Of a stretch of DNA of 64,000 nucleotides, positions 11,291-23,780 are shown in pieces; position 1 is the stretch's first letter; every line of letters starts with the position of its first letter. The notes under the pieces were generated by a model. The model was not told the DNA's origin and did no database searches. It saw nothing but the letters and a program-made list of their open reading frames with translations. The stretch is taken from the NCBI GenBank assembly GCA_028023455.1, contig JAQFVV010012404.1, positions 14,683,000 through 14,746,999 of the forward strand, written 5' to 3'. Origin of the DNA: Epiperipatus broadwayi. Lineage: Eukaryota; Onychophora; Udeonychophora; Euonychophora; Peripatidae. A program made the translations under genes and the position numbers.

Positions 11291-14200
11291 TCTTTACCAC
11301 TACCATTATTACAATATTAGTAATAATACACATTCAACCTAAATATAATAACACTTTTTAATGCTGCATGTAACAATATTTTGTATACATATGTTGAAGT
11401 TGTTGAAACACAACAGAATCATCACAGATGAAAGACAAAAAAATGTTAATGAATAATAAACAAAAAATTCAATGCTGATTTCAAGATTTTATCTACATTG
11501 AATAATCTCATAAAATTAGATACGTTTTAAGCTACATCTTAATTGCCAACCAATGTAAAGTAGGAGATCTGGATTGAAGAAAGCCTAAGTCAAACAATGG
11601 AGAGATTTAATGCAACCATACAAGAGATTATTTATATTATTTAAATGCATTTTTTTACTGGCTGATCTATTATTATTTTGATCATAGATATAAATTGTAT
11701 GCTTTACAGATTTTCAAATAATTTACTATATAAGTGCAAATAACATGTCTCAATACCTGGATTTCCCCTGTTTTATTCTCCAATTCTATCCTGTTCATGT
11801 GTGTGTGACTTATTTCCAATTTTATTGTATTTTTGTTATAAGTACATTTGCATCTATAAATACAAGTTCATGTCAAGCACCATTTATCAAATTTTTTTTT
11901 AGGGATATGAGAATCTAACAGCAAAATAATGCATAGTGACTTGCAACTTTGGGATAAATACAGAACCCAGTCACTGCACTATAAGTATACAATTCAGCAT
12001 CAACACTCAAAAGAACTCTCAATTTAGACTGTATAACTACTACATCCTTTGATAAAGATAATGCAAAACTATTTGCAAAGCCTGCTCTCTTGGAGTCTTA
12101 GGGCTGGAAAATACAAACTATGCCTTGCTTCATTCCTTGGAGGCTTAGAGGCTGGGAATCATGGTAGGACTAAGTTAACTGGACCATGATAAACATTCAA
12201 CCAAATATAAAAATCTGAAAGTGGGTTGAAGCAATGCCTGAGAAAAACACTAGATGGAGTTGCATGAAAACATTGCATCCTCAAGCCACCAAAAAACCCT
12301 TCATCCATCACCAAAACTGAAAGTACATCTAAACAAATTTCATCAGGAAAAAACTTAATAAATCTTCAAAACCATGTCTTTAATATTTGTTCAACTTTAA
12401 AAATGAACTCCTTAAATAAATATTAACATTTCTATTTTTTAATTTATAATAAATCATTCTCTATACTGTTGTTACATTTCACAGTAATGTGTTTAAATTG
12501 ATTTTGCATCAAAATACCCAAATTTGTTTTTCAGGTGCATTTTTGAAATTCAAATTGTGTTGTCACTGACCATCAGAACCTGATCATCATTTGGCCCCAT
12601 GTTGGGCACCATTGTAATGCTACAGGGAATTATGGGTTTTGTACCTGATATGACAAGTCACCCATATATGAACATCAATAACCCAATGTTTTATAGCCAT
12701 TTCTAACTCTATGGAAAATTAGGATTTAAACCATCAGGGATATGAGGAATTGTTTGTTTATCCTCAAGTAAAAAGTATATAAAATTTAATATCAAAAGGA
12801 TGAGCATGATAGATCACTCTGAGAGAACAGCACAGTTAACTATAAATTCACCAGCACTACCAAAAGTAATAATCACTCATCAACCAAGAATGATTAGCAA
12901 TCAAAAATAAATCAACAGTCAATCTGGTGACTAGGTTAGAAATGGGTCTACTATAAACCAGGCTAACTGCTGAGCTCTTGCTAGTTTGGGCAATTATTTA
13001 ACATTTTCAATGTCAAAAATTTTGTTTGGCTGAGTGAGTTAAAACTCAAAACTTTTGATTGGTCAATTATAGAATCAGCAGTAAAAATATATTCATCTTT
13101 TAATATATTCATTTTAGTTTCATTTGTAAAAAGTATATTAATAATTTGTCAGATTATGAAAGTGAATGAAAGTTTTTTCAAAAATAAATTTCTATATATA
13201 ATTATAAATATATTTGATAGCGGAAGACTTAAAAAAATTAGAAAGTGTTGCTGACATCATTGATTTCCCTTTCAATTTACTTTAGTGTAAAAATAAAGAA
13301 TTTTTTTACTAAAATCTTACTATTTTCCTAAAATAATTTATATTTTCAGCATATTTTACCAAAAATATATGTCAGCAAAATATTATAAAACATTAATTTT
13401 TATTTGAAAATCAAATAAAGAACTTGGGACAATGTAAACTGTTGACAGGTGTCAAAATTGTTGTTAGTGCTTGTTTCTTTTTCAATTTACATTCCTGTAA
13501 AAGTATATAATTTTTTACTAAAATCATACTGTTTCTCTAAAATAATTATGTTTTCAGTATATTTTTTGAAAACAATTTATAATATGTAAAAAAAATACTA
13601 AAAAACACTCTAAAACATTCATTTTCATTTGGAAATGCAAAACAAAGAAGTTGGAGTGATGAAAAATTATCGACAGACCTCCTCTTTTGTTGAAATGAGA
13701 ATCAACCAATCAGTATCTAGGAAAGCCTGTCTTCTACCATTGTTGAACCTTCAATGTCAATTTTATTGATTTTTTATTTGTAAAATAATTCTGGAGAGGG
13801 CAGTATCTCAAAGCTAAGTTTTAAGTTTTCTGTCTTTCTTATGTGATTAATCATCTGAAATCATCACTTCAAAGACTGTTTAATTGTGATATGAAAGTGA
13901 GGGGTAAATTGTGATCAAGAGAGATAGTTTTGAATTTGGAAAGATCAAAATCAAAATTATTATTAAAAAAAGTATTTTGATCGCCATTTTAAAAATATAA
14001 CGGTTATAAAAAAATCTTTTTGTTGAATGTGTGTTAATGTAAGGATTTTTATAACTAAGTTGCATGTAAGATTAGTTGGTTTAAATTTGCTACTAAAGTT
14101 TTTTTTAATTTTAATTTAAGAACAGTTAGTTATTTTGAGGGAAAAGATAATGTTTTAGAGTCCTAAGGTACATATGGTTATTGATCGATCATTTTTGAAA

Positions 14201-14335
14201 GTAAAGTTTTTATCTTTCTGTGCAAAGAGGGTTGAAGAGTAGGAGAGAAAGTATAAAATCAAATATAGAATAGGTGACTTGGAAAATAAGTAATATGGAT
14301 TATATTTGTATTCTACAATGCATATAAAATTATCA
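11291..14335. other. Non-coding stretch with a diverged tandem duplication
   Basis: No gene recognised. From 13264 to about 13640 two segments offset by about 210 bp share the order TTTC..TTTTCAATTTAC, TTTTTTACTAAAATC.TACT and CTAAAATAATT, which indicates an old tandem duplication. Around 12090-12160 a short motif (CTTGGAG.CTTAG.GGCTGG) occurs twice about 46 bp apart. Complexity is higher at 12540-12760, but I could not identify that part. Confidence 0.45.
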
Positions 14336-14344
14336 TAAAGAAAT

Positions 14345-15265
14345 TAGACATCCTGTGGTAGAGTGTACTGTATGTGATGAGGTTTTTCACTTGAAATGCT
14401 TAAATAAGACTAAGAAGGATGTAACAGGGTTATGGTTATGTAGACAGTGTGTGAATGTGATAAAAGTGATGAAAAGGTGGTTTCAAAGTGTAGATAGCAT
14501 AAAGAGAAAGTCAGGAGAAATGGAGCAAAACATATTTGAGGAAGGCAGGATAGTGTGTTTGTAGTGGAGTGACAAGAGATATGGATGGAAAAATAGGTAA
14601 TGCATTGGAGATAGTTGGCCAAAGAATAAGTAAGATAGAGAAAGAGGTAAAGAATGTAGGAGCAAAATTAAAATCATTAGAGATGAAGTGTGAGCAGATA
14701 AAGGAATTATTGAGTAGGAATGATAAGGAAGAAGTAGATAAGGAAGTGCAGAAGGTGGTAGACAAGGTTGTAAATGAAGCAGAGAAAGTAGACTATGAGA
14801 GGTTGTGAATGAAGCAGAGAAAGACTGAGACATAGGTGATTCATTAATAAAAGATTGTGGAGATATAATTACAAGGGAAAATAGAAACAAAACAGGTATG
14901 TAAGAATATGTTTGCCTGGAGCTAGAATCAGGGATATAACAGATAAAGTAAAAAAGCAAGGGAATTGAGATGTGTATGTTATGGTAGGGACTAATAATTT
15001 ATCAGAGTCATCAGAGAGAGTAACGGGCAAGTACATTGAATTGATTAGGAATTTGATTATGATTAAAGGAAGAGTAGGTATAATTGGATTATTACCAAGA
15101 TTTGATAAAATATATATGTTCTATAAATGAGAGATTGAAAAAATTGTGTGACAGAAATGATGTTATGTTTGTGGATGTGCAGGATTTTTTTTATTGGGAA
15201 GAGGGAGTTATATAGTAAAGATGGGTTGCACTTAGAAAAACAAGGAAGTTAAGTTTTAGGGAGTC
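14345..15265 (+). pseudogene. LINE ORF1: PHD finger, coiled coil and SGNH esterase
   Basis: The first block (14350-14455) reads VECTVC, FHLKC, then WLCRQC. These are the C-C-H-C-C-C ligands of the second half of a PHD finger; the first half is missing or decayed. A Lys/Glu-rich coiled coil follows at 14569-14805. The esterase then appears in pieces: IGDSLIK at 14833-14853 (block I, GDS), VMVGTNNL at 14978-15001 (GTND-type block III), GIIGLLPR at about 15075-15098, then VMFVDVQDF, and DGLHLEKQG at 15220-15246. The last gives the Asp and His of the catalytic triad. The order and spacing match the ORF1 esterases of CR1 elements, which are thought to act on lipids or esters during the element's life cycle. 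Several stops (for example TGA just before DVYVMV) and frameshifts break it. Confidence 0.75.
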
Positions 15266-15504
15266 TGATTTATAAAGAATGCTGTTCGGGAAACTTGTAG
15301 AGGGGGGGTGGGATTTTAAATTGCAGTGTTATTAGAAAGAAGAAGAATGGATGGGATGTAAGGAATAAACAAAGGGTAGCTGATTTAGATGTAAATGTAG
15401 ATATGGAGAGGGAATGGGTCTGTAAAATTAATGGTAAACAAGTTATTTATAAACATAATAGAGGGAAAGAATCAAAAAAATTATAAAAGAGTAGTTAGGG
15501 AAGA

Positions 15505-18500
15505 AAAATTGTTAAAATTGGGTATTTGAATATGCAAGGTGGTAGGTGATCAGAAAAGTAGCAGGAATTAAACAAAACAATTGAAATGAAGAGCTTGAGG
15601 TATTAGAAGTAATGAAAACACATCTAAGAAAAGAACCTGTTTTGGAAGATTTGGTATGGCAGGGTATAAATAGAAAAGAGAAAGAAAAAAAGAATGGTGG
15701 TATAGGTGTTATATCTAAAAAATATTTAAATACTGTTAAATTCCAAGAACATTTGTGGTTAGAAATAAGGTTGGGAAGACAAGAATGGATGGTGGCTATA
15801 ATTTATATAGCTACTGGAGATAGTCAAACTATAATGGAGTGGAACAATAGCATGTATGAGTGCCTAGTTAAGGATATACAGAATTTTAAACAAGAGGGGA
15901 AGAGAATAATGGTTATAGCAGATATGAATGGGCATATTGAAGAAATTGGTGATGTAGATAATTAGAATAGGCAGTTTTTGAAGAAATTTTGTCAGAGAGT
16001 GAATTTGAGCATTGGAAACTTATCAAATATTTATGAGGGACAATACACATGGTCTAGAAATAATATATCCCACACAATAGATTATGTATTGGTAGAGAAA
16101 GAGGGCATTAATAAAGTACAGAAAATTAAGGTGTTTGATAATGAAGAGATAGTATGTAATAGTGATCATAATTTCTTTGTAATTGAAATGGTTAGTAATG
16201 TGATAGAGAATAGAAATAAAAGTAGTAACAATAGTGAAAGATGTGGATGGAGAGTGAATGATAAGAATAAGTTAGCAGAGTATAAAATACAAGTTGAAGA
16301 AAACATGGAAGGGTTGGTAGGAAATGAGGTGTGATGAAATAGAAAAAGTGGCAAATAGGGTTTTAGGTGAGAATATTCAGAAGAATAAAAGTAATAAAAA
16401 TGAGAGTTAATAAAAGTGTAAAAGAGAGGAAAAAGTATGCAGAGAATATAAGTGTGCTATTAAGAACAAAGAAAGTGAAAAAGTTATAAATGCTAAATGG
16501 GAAAAGTACTTAGAAAAGAAGAAGTTAACTAAAATAGATAATTATAGAGAGAACGAAACTGAATAGTAAATTATTGGATGATATTAATAAAAGTAGAAGA
16601 GATGGGAGTAAAAAAATTTGTAATTGCATTAAAATGAGAAATGTAGAGGAGAGAGAGAGATAGTATTACTGGATGAGGAGGGAATAGAGTGTAGCTCTAG
16701 AGAAAAATTAGAGAGAATCTTAAATAGGTATGTAATGGATGTAGAAAAGATGTTAGATGTAAAGGACAGAGGGTTAGAAAATATGAAAGCATATAGTAAT
16801 GGGAATATTAGGTTTACAAAAAATGAACTGAATGAGGCAGGGAAGAACTTGAGAAGTGGTAAGGCAAGAGATTTAGATGGATGGGCAGCAGAGATGATAA
16901 TGAATTGAGGGCATATGGCAAATATAAAGCTATTATCATGTTTTAATAAGATGGCACAGAAGAGAGTTTTTTCCAGGTAGTTGGAGTAATACAAGTGTAA
17001 GATTATTATTTAATGGAAAGAGTAAGGATCATTAAACAATTATAGACCAATAGCAGTAACCTCAGTTTTATATAAAGTTTTTTCATATATGGTGGCTGGA
17101 AGAGTTGCAAAATGGATGGAAAAAAATAATGTAGTGGGGGAAATGCAAGGAGATTTTATCAGATAGGCGTATAGGAGATAGTTTATTTGTAGTTACACAA
17201 CTTATGGATATGAGTAGGAATTCAAGTAGACAGTTATATATGAGTTTTATAGATATAGAGAAGGCATATGTTAGAGTAAATAGAAATAGATTATGGATAA
17301 GTTTAGAAAATTTGGGAATGGATGAAGCTTTAGTGGATATTATTAAGAAATTATATGAAAATAATTACTATACATATCAATTAGTGATATAGAATCAGTT
17401 AAAGTTAAAAATGGGGCAGGACTAAGGCAAGGATGCCCTATGCCACCTATTTTGTTTTTTTTGCATTTGAGTGAAATGGAGAGAGCAATAGAAAGACTAG
17501 GAAGAGAGATAGAGATACCATTAATAGGTTGCAAGGGAGTATATACGTTGTCGGGTCTTTTTTTGCAGATTGTGTCTTTTTGTGTGCACAAAGATGAGAA
17601 GATATGGAAGTTATGCTGAGGACAGGTGCAAGGGTGGGTAAAGATATGGGGATTTAATTTAGTGAAGAAAAATCAAATAAAATGACGGTGAATACTGGGG
17701 AAAGAGAAGACAAAGATTTCTTATTGAGGGATATAAAGTTAAGTGTGGTGAATAGATATAGTTATTTGGGAATCATCTTGTGTAAACAGAAAAATTGCTT
17801 GGATGAATGAGAAAAAATTGATAAATGAAGCAAAGAAAAGAAAGGGATTGATAAAGAAATTAACAGTGTTTTCATATAATAAATATGGTGTAGCTAGAAT
17901 TGTATGGGAGTGGCAGTAGCAGGGTTAACATATGGCAATGATGTGTTATGTGTTAGTAAAGAGTTATTAGATTATTTAGAAAAAGTACAAAGGGAAGTAG
18001 GAAAACATGCATTAGATGCAGATGTGTGGACAGCAAAGGAGGCAATTCAAGGAGAAATGGGATTCTCAAGTTTTTATATGAGAGATGCAAAAAGCAAAAT
18101 GAAAATGTTCGGTAGATTGCAGTTTATGGATAATAAAAGAATAGCCAAAATAGTATTTAATTGGGTTACAAGTAAAGTACAGGCAACAAGATTGTTGAGA
18201 AAGGTAATGCGGTATTCAGAAGATTTGGATAAAGAATTTATATCAGTGTAGTTGTACAAAATGTAGGATGATTGTGTTAGGAGGATTGTTGAATGCTATA
18301 GTGGTAAGGAGTGGGGTAGAAGAATAGATGTTTTAATAAAGAATAGGGAATTGGAGAGATGGAGAACAAGTATGGAGAGTAAAATGAGTTTAAATATATA
18401 TAGAAGTAAATGGAACATTGGGTTTCAGTTAATTTATGATAATAGTAAGGAAAGTAGTTTATTGTTTAAGGCTCGAATGGGATCTTTAGCAACAAGAGAA

Positions 18501-18760
18501 TATACACAAAAATGGAAAAATATGGTTGATGTGGTCTGTGTAAGGAAGGCATAGAAAATATTAGGCATCTGTTACTTCAATGTAAATGCTTGGAAGCAGA
18601 AAGTTATGCAAGAATAAATATGAACAAAGTGATTATACAGAGAGTTATTGGTTTTTATACTGGGTTTGGGAAAAGATAAGGGGGATTTAGATATGAAGGC
18701 CATGGAGTTGACAAAGATTATGTTGTGGAAATGGGATGGAGCAGATTATGGGAAATTATA
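15505..18760 (+). pseudogene. LINE ORF2: endonuclease, RT and C-terminal zinc motif
   Basis: The endonuclease begins near 15515 (NMQGG) and stays in one frame from 15612 to 16334 with a single stop at 15963-15965. It shows a THLRKE block, NGGIGVIS, IADMNGHI (the GDFN-type motif) and a late SDHN block near 16160, all expected of APE-type enzymes. The RT follows in several frames: GKARDLDGW at about 16860, NYRPIAVTSVLYKVF at about 17038-17082, SFIDIEKAY at about 17241 with its catalytic Asp, and GLRQGCP..PILF at 17419-17457. At the active site, 17562-17573 reads FADC where FADD is required, so one metal-binding Asp is lost. YSYLGII follows at about 17761. The end carries C-x2-C...H...C (CGLCKEGIENIRHLLLQC, 18530-18583). 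The RT has decayed more than the endonuclease. The protein would nick target DNA and copy element RNA there. Confidence 0.85.
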
Positions 18761-19050
18761 GGGTGGAGAGTGGAAAGGGAAGGTAAAGTGGCCAACAGGT
18801 TTCTCTCATCATAGTTGCTTAGAGATTTCTGATTCCCTATAAGAAATCATAGTGCATCACATCATATAAGCTTTAAAATGACTGTACATTCTTTATGGTA
18901 GCATTAAAAATGATGGAATTCGAGCAACTTGAAGCCGTGATCATTTTTGCCCAGTCTATCGTGGAAAAGGATAAACCTTAATTTGAATGCACAAACCTAA
19001 GTGCTAGTCCATCTGAATATATAACTATAAAAACAATAAAGCTGATATAT

Positions 19051-19630
19051 TAAAAAACATGATGATAATCATCAATGTTCTGGCCACTGAGTTCCATTGA
19101 TGTGCTGGCCAACTATAAATTTAATTTCTAATAGAGACTAAACTAAATAAAATATAGTGCATGGTCTTTAAAAATATACTTTTCATTCCAATCCAGAATC
19201 ATCATTATCACCATCTGCATGCCCATACACTAAATATATATGCCCTCTGTCCCATATAGCTGTTATACACAAATCTAGGTCAGGAAGCAAGAAGTCTGTA
19301 ATTTATTACTGTGAGCAAGAGGGAAATAAATAGAATAGCTTATAAATAACTAGTTTTATTGGGATCATAAAAAAAAACAATCCTAGATTATACACTATCA
19401 TGATATAAGGTCACAAACATCCTGCACTTGATGAAACAAGAATTGGATAGAATAAAGAAATTAAGATTAAAAAATATTTTTTTAAAACAATTATTTAATA
19501 TATAATTAACAACAACAAAAAAATGAAAGTATGACATTCCAAATACCCATTTCATAAAAAAAAGTACATTTTTACAAAAATTAAATTAACCAACCAATTA
19601 ATTTTATTCATGGCTTAACTTTAAATTCAT
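19051..19630. other. A+T-rich DNA, no gene seen
   Basis: Lies between the CR1-like element and a minus-strand LINE fragment. No coding, RNA or repeat signal was recognised. Confidence 0.5.
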
Positions 19631-19631
19631 T

Positions 19632-20590
19632 AGGTTCTTTTTTTATTAAAAGAAGAAATTTATTCTTGAAAATAAAAACACAAAAACATTGTAATCAGTT
19701 AGTAAACATTAGTTCATGATTTAATATTTAGTAGTTTGTTAATGTTCACACAAGGATGTAGTTAGTCTTATGCAATGAGGGTTTTGTAATTAAGATTAAT
19801 TCTTGCCCAGGTTTCCTGGAACAAACAGTCTGGAGCCAGAAGTTGGTCTCTATCCTTAATTTTAGAGATCAGTTTTGTGAAAACATGACAGATGTCATGA
19901 TTGGTTTGGGTAAATATTAACTTGCATCTAGTAAGCCAAACTGCAAAATGGAGAAAAATGGAAAGTCTGATAATAGAGTAGATACTATTTTCTATGGATT
20001 TGCTAATGGAAAAAGCATCTATTATTCCAGGTGACCCACTATTAACAATGAAATCGTGAAGAGAGGAGCAGGAGTATAAGAGATGCTGGATCGTTTCATC
20101 ATCAGTCTGGCATAATTGACACTGTGAATTGATCTTTGTGAATCCTTTTCTCCAAACCAAGAAATGATTGGTGGGAAGTGAGGAGAAATTAAATTTGAGT
20201 ACAGAGTCAATATATTTGGGTTCAAAGAGCCAGTTCTTAGAATGCCTGATGATTTGCTTGTTATTTATTCCCAGCTGAGAAAGCAAATTAGTTGGTTTGG
20301 ATTTATAAGCTTATATGTTTTGTAGATTTTGTTCTATGATGTTAACTAGGCTGATAGGGTATGTGAATAGATCACTGGTCCATTTACTTGCAAATGGTGG
20401 AGGCATGTCTGTAGGTTCAACCAGAAAATTGATGTTGGCATTAGATAATTCAAGATAGATTGAGAAGAGTAATCCAATTGATTTTTGTGTATAGAACATG
20501 GCTATAGAATGCAGACCCACATCACCCAATTCCCTGGGCATCTGCATTTTAGTCATGCTGATGGCAACAACCTTCCCTTTCAAAATAACT
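19632..20590 (-). pseudogene. 5'-truncated LINE fragment, ORF2 C-terminus
   Basis: Two minus-strand frames, 20583-20311 and 20286-19768, join to form the tail of a LINE ORF2. The first contains VAISMTKMQMPRELGDVGL followed by HSIAMFYTQKSIGLLF, the post-RT K.Q.P...GG.GL type of block. The second contains WLFEPKYID, LPTNHFLVWRKGFTKIN, then C-x2-C-x8-H-x4-C (CQLC...IQHLLYSC), and LAPDCLFQETWARI near the end. It is clearly homologous to the copy at 2.17-2.61 kb but keeps more upstream sequence. The 3' end, at about 19632, again shows AATAAATTTCTTCTTTTA followed by A's. The RT and endonuclease are absent. No confident target duplication was found. Inactive. Confidence 0.8.
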
Positions 20591-20775
20591 TAGAACAGAT
20601 TGAATTTAAGAATTAATTAACAAACATGTTCAAAGATAACAATCTTTGGTTTAGCTCATCAAGATAAAAAAAAATTAACTGTGCAATAGTTTTTTTCTTT
20701 TAAAGACAATTTCACTATTTGTAGTAGAAATTTGGCTGGGTTTTACAAGAAACAAAAAATGTCTAACAATTTGAA

Positions 20776-21180
20776 CTATTTCAATGAGGTGAAGTATTTA
20801 TTATTATCATTTCTTATACAACACAAAATTGTTATTTTATGAAACAAAAAAAAATTTAATACAAAAAAAGAAGTGTACACACATAAAAAAATAATATCTC
20901 TAGCCATGACTTTCTTGTCTATGGAGACCTTTCCAGTTGCAATTTCAGTTTTTTCCAATGGAGTTTTTCCTTGAAGACATGTAAACATGCATCTTTGTCA
21001 AATTTGTCCATTACTGGCTCTGTAGCAATTAGATACATGAAAATAGCAATTCTTTGTCCATTAGGTTCTCTTGAATTTCCAGATGATACAGATGTAGAGA
21101 GAGACTTCTCTTGGTTGAAGAAAAGATTGCACATTACTTTAGGGAGTACGTTCTCTACAATTTTATTCCAGTGATGGCAG
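20776..21180. other. Protein-like stretch of unknown origin
   Basis: Both strands carry short open frames here (minus 20919-21134, plus 20971-21174), and base complexity is higher than in the flanks. The minus-strand translation is hydrophilic with blocks such as SGNSREPNGQRIAIF and EKLHWKKLKLQL. I do not recognise either frame as a known domain. It could be a fragment of a transposase or other element protein. Which strand was coding, if either, is undecided. Confidence 0.25.
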
Positions 21181-23780
21181 GTTACATGGAGGAAGATAAT
21201 GCCTAGCTATTAGTAGAATCTAGAACATGGCTTTTATTGTACAAACCATTTTCCATTTAAACTCAGTGTGCTAAAGCTTGATCAGAAGTTCTGCTATTCT
21301 ATTCAATAGCTTGGTATCAGCTGGATTAAGCTTGTGCTATTTTTTCTTCAACAGCTAAGTTAGTAATACTTTTTTTTCCAGCAGCAGAATTATGATTTGA
21401 CTGCTTTCTTTTCAACAGTTAAATTAGGAATCCTTCTTTCCAGACATTTGGATATTATCACTAATTCACATCGCCACATATATATCTTTTCTAGAACAAG
21501 CCCACAAGCCAATTACAATCTGTCTCTTACATGATAATCTTCATGACAACCAATTAGGTAAAATTTTATAAATACAATTGTTCATCCAATTTCCTTTTTA
21601 ATCATAGATATTAAAAACAATTTAAGAATTTAAAATTAATATTATAAAATTGTTGACATTCCTTTATAATTAAAAACCACAAGAAGATAATCAGTTTATT
21701 GCACTGATTTGATTTTCTTTTTCATTAAAGAGAGATAAAAAAACAACTCTTTTTAATTAAAAAAAATTTACAAGTATTGAAATCTTATTTTGTTCTCCCC
21801 TCTTTTTTATTTATTTATTTATTTTTTAAAAATACCCTTAAATATATTTAATGTTTGAGAATTTTCGTACTATCATATGGGGATTTTTCAAATATTGAGT
21901 TAAATAATGACCCTTTAAAAATAGGTCTAAGACAATTGTAAATATTATTTTCCCCCAGTAATAAAATAGTTTTTTATTCTCAAACCTTAGGAACATTCAG
22001 CCAACTATCTAATTTTTTTCTAGTGCAGTTTGTAACCAACTGGTTACAATATATATATACTTTTATTGTTTTTTTCACTATTTTTATATATATCACTATA
22101 ACTATTTTTGTTATATTAAAAAAACATCTTTGGTTCTTTTTATAGAATATCTTGATTCTCTTGATGATATAGATAAATTGACCTTAATTACTTTCAGAGC
22201 CTTGGAGATATGCTTCAGTTTTTTAAATAATTTGTTTTTTTGCCCTCTACTGAAAATTTTGCGAAGCTTTTTGTTTTTACAGCTTTAAAATTCATGTATA
22301 TTTATTTTCTAATATTTGAAATACAAAAAAGGCAATAGATGGCTTGGAAAGCCAAGAGATGGGCCAACAAATGATCACAAGCTCCACCATTGATGGAAAA
22401 CCCATTATATATTTCACGAACTCAAACCTTGCATGCTCACTTTGAGAAAATATTACGGTCGTCAAGAAAATATTACAATGGTGTGAAAACTTCATTTTTT
22501 GGAAAGTTTATGATTATATTGGTAACCAAATTATGAAATAATTATTAAAAATGAAAAGTAAGTGTATTTATATATTTTTGTTTTACAGAAATGTTTTATT
22601 TTTAAATAAAAAAGAATATTTTTTTTTAAATATTGTTAGTGTAGAGATTATAATCACAGGAAACACTGCTGTCTATAAATGAGGTCATGCACCTAATTGG
22701 TATTATATTTACCAATATCATAAAAATTATGAAAAAATTGTAAATTTTTAAAGCATAATTTGATAGATTTAGTAGTTATTAAAAAAAATTCATTTAGATT
22801 TGTAAATCAAATTTGAAACAATGAAGATTTCATTCATTTTATAAATGGAATCAGCTCCACCTAAAAGTTGATGACGTGATTATGTTTTGTTTTGAATAAA
22901 TATATTTTTTAAAATAATTACAGAAATCAAATGTGATTTTTTTAAATTTATTTAATTTCTAAACAAAAATATCTATTGAATGACATCAAATTTATTATAT
23001 TCTAGTAAATAATAAAGATTTAATAACAAAATGAAAGTTGAAAGCTTAAATCTATTAAATCTAGTGAGAACAAAGAAAGCTGTCAGAAAAATAGTGAAAA
23101 TCAGCGGGATTAACATTGCAAACAATGTAGTATTCTCATGCCTTTTTAATCATAGAATATTTGATATGTAAAGATGTGCAAAAAATCTACTAGTGTTTTT
23201 AAAACTAGAAACAAATTATCATGTAATAGGAAAGGCAAGTGCTATACTACTATTAATCATATTCACACATGTTAATTAACTTGAATATGTTTTTTAGCAT
23301 TTTGTTAGAAAATGCTTTATATAAAAAGGTTTATTTACAAATTGGAAAATGTTCATTATAATTTTGAATTCATATTCAGACATTAGAGTTCACTGTTCCT
23401 CTATTCTTAACTTATACAGAATTTGTACAGAAATTTCAGATTAAAATATTAATATTTATTAGCTTCATTTTTGCTATATTGTCTTTTTATAAATAGTCAA
23501 AATCCCAATTTTATACAATGATCATAATTAATTCTGTCTTGGTCACTAATTGCACCAGACTAACTCTTCTTCACTAATATAAGTATATAAGTATTTCTGC
23601 ATAACAATTCCTTTTAAAAATTCTATTTAAAAAATAAAAATGATGTTTGGAATATTGCATTTCTATGATGTGCAGTAATATTTGAAAACATGTTGGCTGA
23701 GCAAAACAATTATTCAAACTCAAATTTATTTAACCTTGTTTAATTTTTTTTAATTTTATTAAAAATTTATTATTATTATT
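21181..23780. other. A+T-rich DNA, no gene seen
   Basis: Long T- and A-rich tracts with no coding or RNA signal that I can support. Confidence 0.5.

Larger units (their letters stand above)
14340..19050 (+). mobile_element. Near full-length CR1-like LINE (degenerate)
   Basis: The complete order of a CR1-type non-LTR retrotransposon can be followed on the plus strand: partial PHD finger, coiled coil, SGNH esterase (ORF1), APE-type endonuclease, reverse transcriptase, and C-terminal CCHC-like motif (ORF2). The PHD-plus-esterase ORF1 is a known hallmark of CR1 and related families. The 3' UTR probably runs from about 18780 to about 19050; the exact end is not certain and no target duplication was found. 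Purine-rich codon use (many AGA, GGA, ATA) sets the element apart from its surroundings. Frameshifts and stops occur every few hundred bases, so it is inactive. The RT shows RQGCP and NRLW-type blocks unlike classic vertebrate CR1, so the clade assignment within the CR1 group is tentative. Confidence 0.85.

Noticed and set aside
13025-13760. MITE defined by GATTGGT-like ends around 13.05 and 13.71 kb
   Set aside because: Only about 8 bp match between the supposed ends and no target duplication was found.
14483-14959. 158-codon minus-strand frame
   Set aside because: It is the Ser/Leu/Phe-rich antisense of the purine-rich CR1-like ORF1 on the plus strand, where real motifs lie.
16629-16994. 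121-codon minus-strand frame
   Set aside because: Antisense to the ORF2 region that contains the GKARDLDGW RT block.
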